Positions 30,620 through 41,789 of a stretch of 64,000 nt of DNA are shown one piece after another. The translations under genes and the position numbers were made by a program. Every line of letters starts with the position of its first letter. Position 1 is the stretch's first letter. A model generated the notes under the pieces. It made no database searches and was not told where the DNA came from. It saw only the letters and a list, made by a program, of their open reading frames with translations. This DNA comes from Mesostigma viride (taxonomy: Eukaryota > Streptophyta > Mesostigmatophyceae > Mesostigmatales > Mesostigmataceae): NCBI GenBank assembly GCA_009746045.1, contig RPFO01000115.1, forward strand, positions 305,067-369,066. Reading direction: 5' to 3'.

Positions 30620-32335
30620 CCGTCATTACCAGGCAAGCGTGGCAAGTGGCAAGATGGGCAGGTAACCCATGTTGAGGAAGCTAACCATTCTTGTCTGGTG
30701 GCTTTGGAGAGTAATCCCAAGCACGTGTACAGGCTATCCTGGGCTCACGTCAAGGAGAGAAGGCCAACTGCAATCTGGCCTGAGGACGGCCCTGATCCTC
30801 CCTTGGAGGGAGATGAGCAGGATGAGAGCCAGGCAGCAGATGCTAACCCACCATGCTTGGATTATGGTCTGTCCTGGATGGATGAGGGTGAGCAGGAGTC
30901 TGCTGAGACGTCTGTCACAAGGCCAGAGGTGGCCAGGGCTGCACCACAGTCCAGGGGGCTGCTTATGGCGGACATCATTCGAGCTCTGCAGAACAGCAAG
31001 CGTGATCCCAAGGTATCTAAGCTCACGGGATGGGGGTCATGTGGGGCACCAGCACTAGAAGTGGATACCAACTCACAGGTGTCCATTCTAAGGGTAGAGG
31101 ATGCTGCAGGCTTGCAGTGGTCATCCCCTAGCTGCCTAGCTGTGTCTGATTTCTCGGGGAATGTGTCCATGAAGATCTTGGGAGAAGTGAGTGTGCCTAT
31201 CCTGGGGGTGCCCACCACGTTCAGCGTGGTTGAAGGGTATCAGGGGCCTGCCATTCTAGGTCAGAACTTCTTGTGCTTACCAGGGGTGAGGATATCCTCT
31301 GAGGAGCTAGCATTAGAAGGGCAGGGCCGCCTTCCCTTGCAGAGATATCGCTACTCCCAGGGTCTTAGTGTGGCTGTAAGGGCTGTGAGGGGTCTAGAGG
31401 CAGAGGGTCCTGATACAAAGGAGCCCATTGCTGGGGACCTGCTGATCCTCCCTACTACGTTTGACCCACGTGAGTTGGGTGTGCAGAGGTACCAGATCCC
31501 AAGAACGAGTCCTGTACCTTGGCGCAAGCTAGTGGAGATGATGCAAAGCCCCAAGATGGCTAAGGCATGGACTCTTGGCTTTGTTGCTTCTGGGCATGAG
31601 TGGATAGTTGCCAACTGTGCAGAGCCTGTGGATATCCTCCCGGAGGATCACCAGCTGCTCAGATTGATGTTTGTCCTCAAGCTCAAGGAAGTAGATGGCG
31701 TGCAGGTGCCACATGTCAGACCAGTTGTGACTGAGTACCATGGCACTGGACAGTTAACAGATGAGGGACTTTACACACCAGGGATGCTGCATGATACATG
31801 GAGGATTTTGTTGTGCATTTATTTGTCTTTTCTGCAGAAGGGGATACCCTATAGCTCTGTGTTGGTAGATTTCAAGAGGGCTTTTCTTAAGGGTGATCAG
31901 CAGGAAGCACAGGATACTTGGCGCACAATACCCCCTTTCTTTGTTAAGGTGCCTGCAGTGTGGAGGGCAGAGCTGAAGACGAGGTATTTGAGGATTCTCA
32001 AAGGCGTGGAAGGCCTTAGATCGAGTCCCATCATCTGGAGGAAGAGCTTGGAGAAGTACCTCAGGTCTGTCTGTGGTCTCTCAGTCTCTCCAGTTGATCC
32101 TTGTCTGTTTCAGGGTAGCTATGAGGGGCTGCCAGCGTTTGCCTCCCTGCATGGTGATGATCTGCATCTCCTGGGCCATCCCACTTGGCAAGAGTTGACT
32201 CTGGCCAGGATCCAGAAACGGTTTGAACTGGGTAAGATCCAGTACATGGTTGAGAATGAGCCCATGGTGTTTTGTGGAATGCAGGCGACCTTGGTCCAAG
32301 CAGGGTACATGGTCCATCCAGCTGGAGGGTGGTAA
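30620..32335 (+). CDS. Element A pol: SH3-like tail, protease-like domain and RT
   Basis: Continuation of the A integrase frame after element H. It begins in the integrase tail (KWQDGQVTHVEEANH), then a protease-like domain with LEVDTNSQVSILR, FSVVEGYQG and ILGQNFLCLPG, which aligns by eye with LAIDTQAQVSVIS and LGEPFVSYPG of B. RT follows: VLVDFKRAFLKGD and the active site SLHGDDLHLLG, HGDD as in B. The frame closes at TGG TAA 32333-32335 inside the RT/RNase H connection, and the sense continues in another frame from about 32300. Confidence 0.88.
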   Translation, partial: PSLPGKRGKWQDGQVTHVEEANHSCLVALESNPKHVYRLSWAHVKERRPTAIWPEDGPDPPLEGDEQDESQAADANPPCLDYGLSWMDEGEQESAETSVTRPEVARAAPQSRGLLMADIIRALQNSKRDPKVSKLTGWGSCGAPALEVDTNSQVSILRVEDAAGLQWSSPSCLAVSDFSGNVSMKILGEVSVPILGVPTTFSVVEGYQGPAILGQNFLCLPGVRISSEELALEGQGRLPLQRYRYSQGLSVAVRAVRGLEAEGPDTKEPIAGDLLILPTTFDPRELGVQRYQIPRTSPVPWRKLVEMMQSPKMAKAWTLGFVASGHEWIVANCAEPVDILPEDHQLLRLMFVLKLKEVDGVQVPHVRPVVTEYHGTGQLTDEGLYTPGMLHDTWRILLCIYLSFLQKGIPYSSVLVDFKRAFLKGDQQEAQDTWRTIPPFFVKVPAVWRAELKTRYLRILKGVEGLRSSPIIWRKSLEKYLRSVCGLSVSPVDPCLFQGSYEGLPAFASLHGDDLHLLGHPTWQELTLARIQKRFELGKIQYMVENEPMVFCGMQATLVQAGYMVHPAGGW

Positions 32336-33059
32336 GGATTATCCTCAGCAGATCATAGATGCCTTGCAGGAGCCCATCACCCAGGCCAGATGTGCAACAA
32401 TACGAGGTATGTTGGCATGGCTGGCCAGCATTTGTGCTCCTGACCTGTTGGTACTGAGTCGGTTGACCGATTCCCAACTGGTTGAGGTGGGTGCTGAGAG
32501 AGTGGTAGAGGCTGTTCGCATGTCTCCCCCTCTCATGCTGGGTCCTTTGGATTTGTACAGGCCTTTTGACATGATGCTCTATGTGGACAGTTCTATGGAT
32601 AGTAGGAAGGTCACAGAGGTCAGGGGCCGTGCAGCAGCATTAATATCCCTGGTGCAGGAACAGTCCTCTCTGGTCTGCTGGTACAGTCGGTTGCAGAACA
32701 GGGTAACTCCCAGCAGTGACATTGCTGAGTGCAGGGCAATCTGTGAAGGGCTTCATACTGCTCTTTACTTGAGGGAGCTATTTTACCAGCTATGTCAAGT
32801 GGCTTCCTGTCGGTTGCAGATGCACACACTGGTAAGAACTGACAGCATGGGCATGGTGCAGTTTGTGCACAGGCAGCTGGCCAGGAGCAGGGACCTTGAT
32901 TATTTGTTGCTCAAGGAAATGTCTTGCTTAGCTAACATTGAACATGTGGCTGGCGTGGACAACCCTGCAGATGCTCTCACCAAGCTGGAGGAGAAGGCTG
33001 AGCTGCAATACCCTTTGCTTCGTGGGCTCATGGCCTCCAAGGGGGGAGGGCCAGAGTAG
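32300..33059 (+). CDS. Element A RNase H (frame-shifted end of pol)
   Basis: Continues the polyprotein in a different frame: RT thumb (EPITQARCATIRGMLAWL), then RNase H with YVDSSMDSRKV, WYSRLQNR, DIAECRAICEG, LVRTDSMGMVQF and VDNPADALTKLEEKA, matching the order in B (DSSMESR, SAECRAV, TDSQSV, DNPADALTKL). The single frame change near 32290-32335 is either a real inactivating indel or a consensus error in GCAGGG or GGAGGG. Confidence 0.85.
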
Positions 33060-33994
33060 ACCAAACAGCCTTGCTCTAGGTGGGAGGCATCCCAGTGGGC
33101 TGGGCAGCCACGTGGTGGCTGACAGCAGGTCCTTCAGAGTTCAGACACACTCTGCTGGACAGGGGTCAGGGTGGAGTCACTCCCCTGGCTGAGAATTTCG
33201 CCTGGCTCTGTCATGGAGCTGCAGAAGAGTCTTAAGGACTTTGTAATGGGCCTTGGGTCTTCATGGAATGGACCCTGCAAGGGCAGCCCAAGTGTTGGCT
33301 CTAACAGGTTGCTGTACATTTGTATATATTCTCTGTAACCAACCTGTTGCATGCTAATAAAATCCCTGGTTGTGTGACCATGTTGGACGTGGTTGCCAGG
33401 GGCCTCACTATGGGTTATACTCCTTTATAATAAAACATAATCTTGTTATTGTCATGTCTTGTTGTTTGTGATGCTCAGTTCCAGGAGCTGATCCAAACCT
33501 GGAGGATATGGGGTGGGGTTCGATTCCCCAGCTGACCTCAGCCTGGCATGTATGAATCCTGAGTGAGACTCAGTGAGGACATGGGCTCCCCATGTGTTGG
33601 CTAACATTTGTCAGGGCTCTCTCAGTCTTTGGAAGGATTTAAAAGATAAAGGAGGCTCCGTGGCGGGCGCCATATGAACGGGCGCCTGTGATAACTGGAT
33701 GACCAGGAACTCACAATAGTACGTTCATGGACTCCTCTATCCAAACTCCTCTGACTAAGTGAAGACCTAACTTTAATCTACACCAGGTTCCCAAAGAAAG
33801 GGTTGGGATGTCATGTGGGTCAGAGGGCAACCTTTGAACCAATGAGCAGGCCTAGCTAATATTTGGAGGCACCTCAGGTTCCAAAAGAAAAGGCAGGTCT
33901 GGTCTCTGGGAGGGATCAGATGTCTGAAGGCTTGTGGGGACAGTGGCTGATAGGTTCTCAGGCTGGTCCAAGCTCCAAAACAAGAAAGGGTTGG
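33060..33994. other. Element A 3' untranslated region
   Basis: 935 bp between the pol stop and the 3' LTR. No gene recognised. The last bases before the LTR are purine-rich (AAAACAAGAAAGGGTTGG), a plausible polypurine tract. Confidence 0.6.
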
Positions 33995-34648
33995 AGTTAG
34001 CATATTGGGGCACCAATGTGCTAGATGGATGCAGGTTGAGGAGACCTTTCCAACGCCGTGTCAACCGCCTAGAACAGACAAGGGACTAGAAAGTTATCAA
34101 GTCCCGAAGTACTGCCGACCGGTGGGCGAGGGCGGTGCACACTCAGGGCATAGTGGACAGGACACGTGGCAGGCCGTGCCTGCACAGGCTTAGCCTGGAC
34201 TCTCACGTGACTGGGACACAGTGTACTGAGGGCTCAACGGTACTGTGGCTAGTAGAAGCCAGTAACCAGCCAGCAGGTCTGCAAGGATGTAAGTCCTTGC
34301 AGGACTGTGGCAGGTCCTGTGCTGTCCTAGACACAGGATAGCCAGAGATTCCTGTATGCTGCCTGCAACGAGGATGCAAGGCAGCGATACGAGGCTCTGG
34401 CAATGTAGCGTTGCCCAGCGTTGCTCATGACCGAGGAACAAGGATGGAACGAGGTTGCATATAGCTCGAGGCTCAACGAGGCAACGAGCGTCTTCACACA
34501 CGAACCTTGGTCGTCACGACGAGTGGCGAGCCTATCGAGGGTCGTAGGCCTGGTGTGAGGATAAAGGTTGCTAGCCAGCAGCCTAGGGTCATTCCAGCCG
34601 GCAAGGACCAGGAGCTCACAAGCTCTGCTGACGAGTTGCTGCGCAAAT
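33995..34648 (+). repeat. Element A 3' LTR
   Basis: 654-bp LTR equal to 8928-9581 apart from about one substitution. Followed by the TSD GTCAC. Confidence 0.93.
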
Positions 34649-34653
34649 GTCAC

Positions 34654-34943
34654 TGCATCGTGCGATCACAAATCAATGCACGCTGCAGTACGGTCCCTAT
34701 CTAGGATACTCTAGTACCGTCCAATGACAGGACCCTACGTATACTGGGTACTGACATCTGTCACGTACCTCAGTACCCAAAGTACCTATCTAGGGAAACG
34801 TATGCGACTCGACTAGCATTCCTATCTGCATAGCCCACGTGGTATTTATATTCACATACCAACGTAGGTTTACAAGGCTTATTCATACGTTGTATTCACA
34901 ATGCCTTTGAGACTTAGTCTACAGCAAAGCATGGAGACTAACT
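34654..34943 (-). repeat. Element B 5' LTR, second fragment
   Basis: 290 bp matching 1745-2034 with two substitutions seen (ACACTACG/ACCCTACG; GTACATCA/GTACCTCA). Ends CTAACT. Confidence 0.92.
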
Positions 34944-35732
34944 ACACTTACACACACAATGCACGCAATTAGGGGCGACGGCACTCACATGTACATACTC
35001 TTGGGCGGCTGCACTCACATGTACATACACCGCGCATGCAAGGGGCAACTGCACACACACGTACACACACCATGCACGCAAGGGCCGGCATGCACACACA
35101 CGTACATACACTGCGCACGCAAGGGGCAACTGCACACACACGTACACACACCATGCACGGAAGGGACGGCTGCACTCACATGTACACACACCATGCACGC
35201 AAGGGCCGGCTGCACACACACGTACATACACCATGCACGCAAGGGGCTGCACACACACTTACACACCACCTTGCACGCAAGGGCCGGCATGCACACACAC
35301 TGGCATACACCGCGCACGCAAGGGGCGGCTGCACACACGTACATACACCGCGCACGCAAGGGGCGAGTGCACACACACGTACACACACCGCGCACGCAAT
35401 TAAGGGACGGCTGCACACACACGTACATACACCGCGCACGCAAGGGGCAACGGCACTCACATGTACATCCACCATGCACGCAAGGGGCGGCTGCACACAC
35501 ACGTACACACACCATGCACGCAAGGACAAGGATTCACACACATGTACACACACAAAGCACGCAAGGGGCTGCTGCACACACACGTACATACACCGCGCAC
35601 GCAAGGGGCGGCTGCACTCACATGTACACACACCACGCACGCAAGGGGCGGCTGCACACACACGTACATACACTGCGCACGCACGGGGCGACTGCACACA
35701 CATGTACATAAACCATGCACGCAAGGGGCGGC
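34944..35732. repeat. 40-bp minisatellite array 2
   Basis: Continuation of the array interrupted by B. Starts with the TSD copy ACACT and shows the same variant units as array 1. Ends where element J begins. Confidence 0.95.
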
Positions 35733-36386
35733 AGTTAACGTAAAGGATTTACGTTAGATGGATAGAGATTGTTACGCTCTTTCCAACGGCACCTTGAACG
35801 CCTCATTTGGTTAAGGAACGTAAAAGTTATGACGTTTCCTAGGCTGTGCCGACAGTACCCGGCGCGCCACTGTGGGCGCGTACGGACACAGGATGTACAA
35901 GTGTCACTTTGATAGTCCGCAGGACGTTGACAGGACTTGTACAGGACTTGATGGTCAATTGATAGGTAGGCGCACTGTAGCGCGCCAGGACCTATGAGAC
36001 AATTGATGCTGACTAGTGTACGGATAGGTCCACAGGAATAGCCGTATGGACAATTGATAGATCTGCGCGCCAAAGGCGTGCCAGAGTCTGTGTAATCAAT
36101 TGATTGACAGTTCAGCTGTGACAGTGCAGCTGAATACTTGGACGCGTCCCTAGTAAGCTATATGAGTGACTTGGTCACACCGGGACGCTAGTTCTTGCGT
36201 GCACGTTCTCTTGGCACTGCGACCCTGTCGTCTGTGCTGCGTGCAGTCTTGGAAGTGACGTGACTTACGTCTGTGTTTCCTGATTGTTAATAAAGGCAAC
36301 TTCCTGCAAGAACCATGGCGGAATTCGTGGCATTCTTACCCTCACAACTCGTATTACAACTCGTATTACACGCTCTGTCAAAAAGA
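35733..36386 (+). repeat. Element J 5' LTR and leader (3' edge not defined)
   Basis: Starts AGTTAACG. Rich in CAATTGAT/GGTCAATTGATAG-like short repeats (near 35950-36110) and GCGCGCCA. The first 305 bp match 51861-52165. The exact end of the LTR cannot be set without a second full copy; the ORF1 ATG is at 36387. Confidence 0.65.
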
Positions 36387-37096
36387 TGCCAAATTCGGAA
36401 GAATTTCGGATTCCGGACGATGAGGAAATAGCCGCTCCGCCGGCTGGTTCTTCGTCAAGACCAACTGTGCCGTCGTGGCAACAATTGCTCGACGAAGTTA
36501 CAGTTTCGCTCGACGAGCTTCATCGTCAGCAGCGTGCAGCTCACGCATTGCTCGGGGATAACCCCGAGGACCCCGATTTGCCAGCACTGGTGCCGGCAAT
36601 CCGCAACCTGTTGGACCAGATTCGAAACATTTTATCGACATTTACGGTCCAGGTGCGGGGAGGTTTGCGGTCGGTGACCGAAGTCACGACTGCCATTGAG
36701 GAGTTGGACAACGTCCTCTCTTCACTCACCGGTTACCAGAGAAACCTGCAAAACTGGGCATCGCTTCGCACGGGGGGCGCGCCGGCGGTGTCAACAAATT
36801 TGTTTCAGGATCTCGCGCTGTTATCGCTGCTCACTCGCGGCGTACGCAGTCGCGAGCGCCAGGTTTTAATTAACCTGGTGGCATTTCTCGCCTCAGTGCG
36901 AGAGTGGATTCCCGCGGGGTGGGAATTATTGACGATCTTTACACATCCTCTGCGCCTCGTCGCGCGTCGGCGCGTCGCAACTTACGCGGCGGGGAGCACG
37001 CCGGTTTTAATTCATACCGGTGCAGGTCCGGAGCTGGATATGGAGGATCCTGAGTTCGTATACACGTACTGCGACTTCAGGGGCCTTGACTACTAG
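36387..37096 (+). CDS. Element J ORF1
   Basis: About 236 residues from ATG 36387 (MPNSEEFRIPDDEE). Mostly helical: VTVSLDELHRQQRAAHALL, LVPAIRNLLDQIRNIL, LFQDLALLSLLTRGV. The C-terminus ends FRGLDY-stop. Position equals ORF1 of element A, but I cannot align the two with confidence by eye. Function unknown; likely a structural protein. Confidence 0.65.
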
Positions 37097-37267
37097 TCGG
37101 CCTAATTTTCTTCTGCAGTACTTGTCGACATTTTTTTTGTCGAATTTCGGCGGCAATTCGCGGGGCGGCAGCGACACCGGCGCAGGCGGCAGAGGCGACA
37201 CAAAAAAATTTTGTACATATTTTCTGCTGCTTCGTTAAGGTGTTCTTTGAATAGCTGGTAGTGCAGG

Positions 37268-37900
37268 ATGGCTGAGGGACGCCGTAGCAAGGGTCCAGCC
37301 AGTGGGAATAATAATGGGGGTGCTGGTAGTGGAACCGCTCACGTAGATGACGTGGGGCTTACCGGAGAGATTACCAACCTTCCTCACAATAATAATAATG
37401 CACAAGCTATTCATGGCTTTGATCTTACCACACAGGGTCTTTTAATTGTCAATCAGTTGCAGCCTGTAACCTCAGACTCCAAGCCTAAGCAGGCTGAAGA
37501 GTTTGTGGAGGGATTGGAAGGGTTCCCTAGCTTGTACGGTGGTACAAATTACTATCAAATCTGGATAGGCAGTAGCACTTTTGGCAAGTGTACTGACCAG
37601 ATTAAGGACCTAACCAGGGAGTGCAAAAAGGCCAATAAGGCCTGGGCACTGTACGTGGCTGAGCTGAAGGAGCTGCTGGAGGATCAGAGGAAGAAAGTGG
37701 GGATCCATTGGCAGGATAAATACCAGGGGTGGGAGGTCAAGGGGGACCTGATCCAGAACTTTCTCAACTATTGTAAGATGGTTGAGGAGGGCAGGGCTCA
37801 CGGCTTTAATGTCGCTGATAACATAGCCCTAACCAACTGGCTCAAGGTTTCTGGGCTGGACAAGGCTACACGTGGCTCTTTAAAGGTCATGTGTGCCTAA
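37268..37900 (+). CDS. Element J gag, truncated
   Basis: 210 residues from ATG 37268 (MAEGRRSKGPASGNN). Gly/Asn-rich start, then a gag domain: KQAEEFVEGLEGFPSLYGG, ECKKANKAWALYVAELKELL, GDLIQNFLNYCKMVEEGRAHGFNVADN. The last stretch resembles the A gag around REKGAKHGFNLTDR. The coding is cut before the CCHC knuckle; the final codons (MCA-stop) run into the minisatellite junction. Integrase, protease, RT and RNase H are absent. Confidence 0.75.
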   Translation: MAEGRRSKGPASGNNNGGAGSGTAHVDDVGLTGEITNLPHNNNNAQAIHGFDLTTQGLLIVNQLQPVTSDSKPKQAEEFVEGLEGFPSLYGGTNYYQIWIGSSTFGKCTDQIKDLTRECKKANKAWALYVAELKELLEDQRKKVGIHWQDKYQGWEVKGDLIQNFLNYCKMVEEGRAHGFNVADNIALTNWLKVSGLDKATRGSLKVMCA

Positions 37901-37905
37901 GGATG

Positions 37906-38641
37906 GGTGTGCCTGCACACACATGTACATACACCGCGCACGCAAGGGGCGAGTGCAAACACATGTACATACACCGCGCACGCAAGGACAAGGATGCACA
38001 CACATGTACATACACCGCGCACGCAAGGGGCGGCTGCACACACACGTACATACACCGCGCACGCAAGGGGCGAGTGCGCACACACGTACATACACCGCGC
38101 ACGCAAGGGGCGGCTGCACACACACGTACATACACCGCGCACGCACGGGGCCAGTGCAAGCACATGTACATACACCATGCACGCAAGGGGCGGCTGCACA
38201 CACATGTACATACACCGCGCACGCAAGGGGCGAGTGCAAACACATGTACATACACCGCGCACGCAAGGGGCAACTGCCCGCACATGTACATCCACCGCAC
38301 ACGCAAGGGGCGGCTGCACACACATGTACATACACCGCGCACGCAAGGGGCGGCTGCACACACACGTACATACACCGCGCACGCAAGGGGCGAGTGCGCA
38401 CACACGTACATACACCGCGCACGCAAGGGGCGGCTGCACACACACGTACATACACCGCGCACGCAAGGGGCCAGTGCAAGCACATGTACATACACCATGC
38501 ACGCAAGGGCCGGCATGCACAGAAACGTACATACACCGCGCACGCAAGGGGCTGCTGCACACACACGTACACACACCATGCACGCACGGGGCGGCTGCAC
38601 ACACACGTACATCCACTGCGCACGCACGGGGCCGGCGACTG
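37906..38641. repeat. 40-bp minisatellite array 3
   Basis: About 18 units of the same 40-bp repeat; more homogeneous than array 1. Ends with GACTG, the TSD of element K. Confidence 0.95.
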
Positions 38642-39282
38642 TGTCAGAGGTGAATTTCACCCTGTGTGCCCAACTGCCTGCCGTTAATATATTTCATATA
38701 GGCCATCCATTGTAAACGGAGGTATTAGGGTTGCGTCCCTAATAATCGCACCCGCCTGCCGTATTTGTGGCCATAATTAATATCGGCAGAGTATTATGCA
38801 GTGTTGGGGCAGTGAGCACGTGTCATGTTACGGCTCATGATTTGGTCACGGAGTGACTAAGATATTAGTGCCGAAGCTACGAGAACCGGCACATTATATC
38901 AAGACTTGTACGTTCAGGGTCCTACGACCTATAGCTAGCGTACTATTCAGTCGTACTACTCGACTAGAGAGTGTTAACGGAATCTGGCTAGCGTAACGCA
39001 TTCTCAGCACATTTCAGATAAGCTACGCAATCTTTGTGCCAGCCTGTCGAGCACTCACTCTTTGTGCACCTTTGTGCATAAGAGGAAGACGCAACCTACG
39101 TTGCACTTACCTAAGGTCTGAGCCATGAGTTATGGCTGACGCTTATGGTCCCCACCCGGGAGCCACATCATGGTTTTGGTGGACAAACGGTGGTAGTCCG
39201 GGATTTAATATGCAATGATAATAAAGCGTAATCTTTAATTGTCACTATCGTTTTCGACCTACAAGTCTCAATATTTCTGACA
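38642..39282 (+). repeat. Element K 5' LTR
   Basis: 641-bp LTR with TGTCA...TGACA ends. Confidence 0.92.
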
Positions 39283-40145
39283 CAAAACCATTACAGAAAA
39301 ACCTTAGGGTTAAGATGAAGAACGTGACATGCTACGAATTAGCGAGATACGCAAGTAACGTCATGGAATATTACCCGGAAGTTCGCGGCATTGTTGTTGG
39401 CAAGCCGCACACTCGGCCTGGAAGAGGCCAGTCGGCCGCGGCCTACAGAGCCGCTGGGCCATATATTTCCTGATTCCAGCAAAAGCACCAGATTTCGTGA
39501 GTGCAGCTGCGGCAGACATGCCGATTGAAGGCTGGCGCTACAGAAGATCCAAGTTCAATCCATGCCAGGAGCGAACGTGAGCCGAAAATGAGCTTTGTGG
39601 TTATCTTTTTTGGGTGCGGTTGGAAGGCGCTGTTTCGCTCGAGTTTTAAGTGCTCGATCTTTATGCGAATTGAGCCGGCGGCATCGGGGATCCCGGAGCC
39701 GAGAAGCCAGCGCTGTCTATGGAAATGAAGAGGTCGGAATTTTTTGATTCCGATGCCCTTTTTGGTTATTGCTTATCCTTTTGAAAGCATGGGGGGGGGC
39801 GCATTGTGCCCCGCGTTGGCATGCTTGTGCATGTCATAATTCTCCTTTATGTTCATGCCCAATGGGTACATTGGTTCATCGTGATCAAGCTTCCTGGGTA
39901 AGGGGAATGTGCTGGTTATCATACCTAGCAAGTCCTACCAACTACCAAACAAGGGGGGCATTTTGATACCATTGGATTTACCAGAGCGTGTACCGGCTTA
40001 AGTTGAACAAGGGGTGTGTGAGAGCCACTTTATACCTGGCTGCCCCACCCAGCTTTTTAGGCTCTTGCCTGAATTGAGCGGGGAGAAACTGTTGGCCCTA
40101 TTGTACCTGCATAGTGTCTTCACTTTAGGCATTGTGCAAGGGGGG
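39283..40145. other. Element K internal region
   Basis: 863 bp. Only short frames (the longest about 75 codons at 39501-39728), none resembling a known domain. The first bases CAAAACCATTACAG do not form a typical TGG primer site. A purine tract closes the region. Confidence 0.6.
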
Positions 40146-40786
40146 TGTCAGAGGTGAATTTCACCCTGTGTGCCCAACTGCCTGCCGTTAATATATTTCA
40201 TATAGGCCATCCATTGTAAACGGAGGTATTAGGGTTGCGTCCCTAATAATCGCACCCGCCTGCCGTATTTGTGGCCATAATTAATATCGGCAGAGTATTA
40301 TGCAGTGTTGGGGCAGTGAGCACGTGTCATGTTACGGCTCATGATTTGGTCACGGAGTGACTAAGATATTAGTGCCGAAGCTACGAGAACCGGCACATTA
40401 TATCAAGACTTGTACGTTCAGGGTCCTACGACCTATAGCTAGCGTACTATTCAGTCGTACTACTCGACTAGAGAGTGTTAACGGAATCTGGCTAGCGTAA
40501 CGCATTCTCAGCACATTTCAGATAAGCTACGCAATCTTTGTGCCAGCCTGTCGAGCACTCACTCTTTGTGCACCTTTGTGCATAAGAGGAAGACGCAACC
40601 TACGTTGCACTTACCTAAGGTCTGAGCCATGAGTTATGGCTGACGCTTATGGTCCCCACCCGGGAGCCACATCATGGTTTTGGTGGACAAACGGTGGTAG
40701 TCCGGGATTTAATATGCAATGATAATAAAGCGTAATCTTTAATTGTCACTATCGTTTTCGACCTACAAGTCTCAATATTTCTGACA
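40146..40786 (+). repeat. Element K 3' LTR
   Basis: 641 bp, matching 38642-39282. Confidence 0.92.
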
Positions 40787-41787
40787 GACTGCACACACAT
40801 GTACATAAACCATGCACGCAAGGGGCGGCTGCACACACATGTACATCCACCGCGCACGCAAGGGGCGAGTGCAAACACATGTACATACACCGCGCACGCA
40901 AGGACAAGGATGCACACACATGTACATACACCGCGCACGCAAGGGGCGGCTGCACACGCACGTACATACACCGCGCACGCAAGGGGCGGCTGCACACACA
41001 CGTACATACACCGCGCACGCACGGGGCCAGTGCAAGCACATGTACATACACCATGCACGCAAGGGGCGGCTGCACACACATGTACATACACCGCGCACGC
41101 AAGGGGCGAGTGCAAACACATGTACATACACCGCGCACGCAAGGGGCAACTGCCCGCACATGTACATCCACCGCGCACGCAAGGGGCGGCTGCACACACA
41201 TGTACACACACCATGCACGCAAGGACAAGGATGCACACACATGTACACACACCATGCACGCAAGGGGCGGCTGCACACACACGTACACACACCGCGCACG
41301 CAAGGGGCGAGTGCAAACACATGTACATACACCATGCACGCAAGGACAAGGATGCACACACATGTACACACACCATGCACGCAAGGGGCGGCTGCACACA
41401 CACGTACATACACAATGCACGGTTGGGGCGACGGCACTCACATGTACATACACCATGCACGCAAGGACAAGGATGCACACACATGTACATACACCGCGCA
41501 CGCAAGGGGCGGCTGCACACACACGTACACACACCGCGCACGCAAGGGGCGAGTGCAAACACATGTACATACACCATGCACGCAAGGACAAGGATGCACA
41601 CACATGTACACACACCATGCACGCAAGGGGCGGCTGCACACACACGTACATACACAATGCACGGTTGGGGCGACGGCACTCACATGTACATACACCATGC
41701 ACGCAAGGACAAGGATGCACACACACGTACATACACCGCGCACGCAAGGGGCGGCTGCACAGAAACGTACACACACCGCGCACGCAA
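40787..41787. repeat. 40-bp minisatellite array 4
   Basis: About 25 units. It contains a higher-order repeat: a block around 41205-41460 with GGACAAGGATGCAC and GGTTGGGGCGACGGC variant units recurs at about 41445-41705, so blocks of several units were duplicated together. Ends CGCAA, the TSD of element C. Confidence 0.95.
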
Positions 41788-41789
41788 AG

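Larger units (their letters stand above)
8928..34648 (+). mobile_element. LTR retrotransposon A (gag-IN-PR-RT-RH), interrupted by E and H
   Basis: Plus-strand element inserted in the right LTR of B, with TSD GTCAC. The LTRs are each 654 bp (8928-9581 and 33995-34648), with one difference noticed by eye (GACGAGAAAG versus GACTAGAAAG). The LTR starts AGTTAGCATA and ends GCGCAAAT. Internal order: ORF1, element E, gag with CCHC, in-frame TGA, integrase, element H, protease-like, RT, RNase H. Removing the nested elements restores the reading frame at both insertion points. Confidence 0.93.
1562..34943 (-). mobile_element. LTR retrotransposon B (gag-IN-PR-RT-RH), interrupted by A
   Basis: Element inserted into the 40-bp minisatellite, flanked by the direct repeat ACACT (1557-1561 and 34944-34948). 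The left LTR is intact (1562-2034, 473 bp). The right LTR is split by element A into 8745-8927 (183 bp) and 34654-34943 (290 bp), which again sum to 473 bp. LTR ends are AGTTAG...CTAACT, an inverted hexamer, not the usual TG...CA. The coding region is on the minus strand. I saw only about two base differences between the LTRs, so the insertion is young. Confidence 0.93.
35733..37905 (+). mobile_element. LTR retrotransposon J, truncated after gag
   Basis: Begins AGTTAACGTAAAGG directly after a minisatellite unit. LTR-like sequence is followed by two ORFs of the same kind as in element A (ORF1, then gag). Cut at about 37905, where minisatellite resumes. The first 305 bp recur at 51861-52165. 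No TSD can be assigned because the right end is missing. Confidence 0.75.
38642..40786 (+). mobile_element. Short non-autonomous LTR element K
   Basis: Two 641-bp LTRs (38642-39282 and 40146-40786), TGTCAGAGG...TTTCTGACA, flanked by GACTG (38637-38641 and 40787-40791) inside the minisatellite. The internal region is only 863 bp without a convincing coding frame; a purine tract GCAAGGGGGG precedes the 3' LTR, which sets plus orientation. The LTRs look identical by eye. Resembles TRIM/SMART-like elements but with longer LTRs; must be mobilised in trans. Confidence 0.92.
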
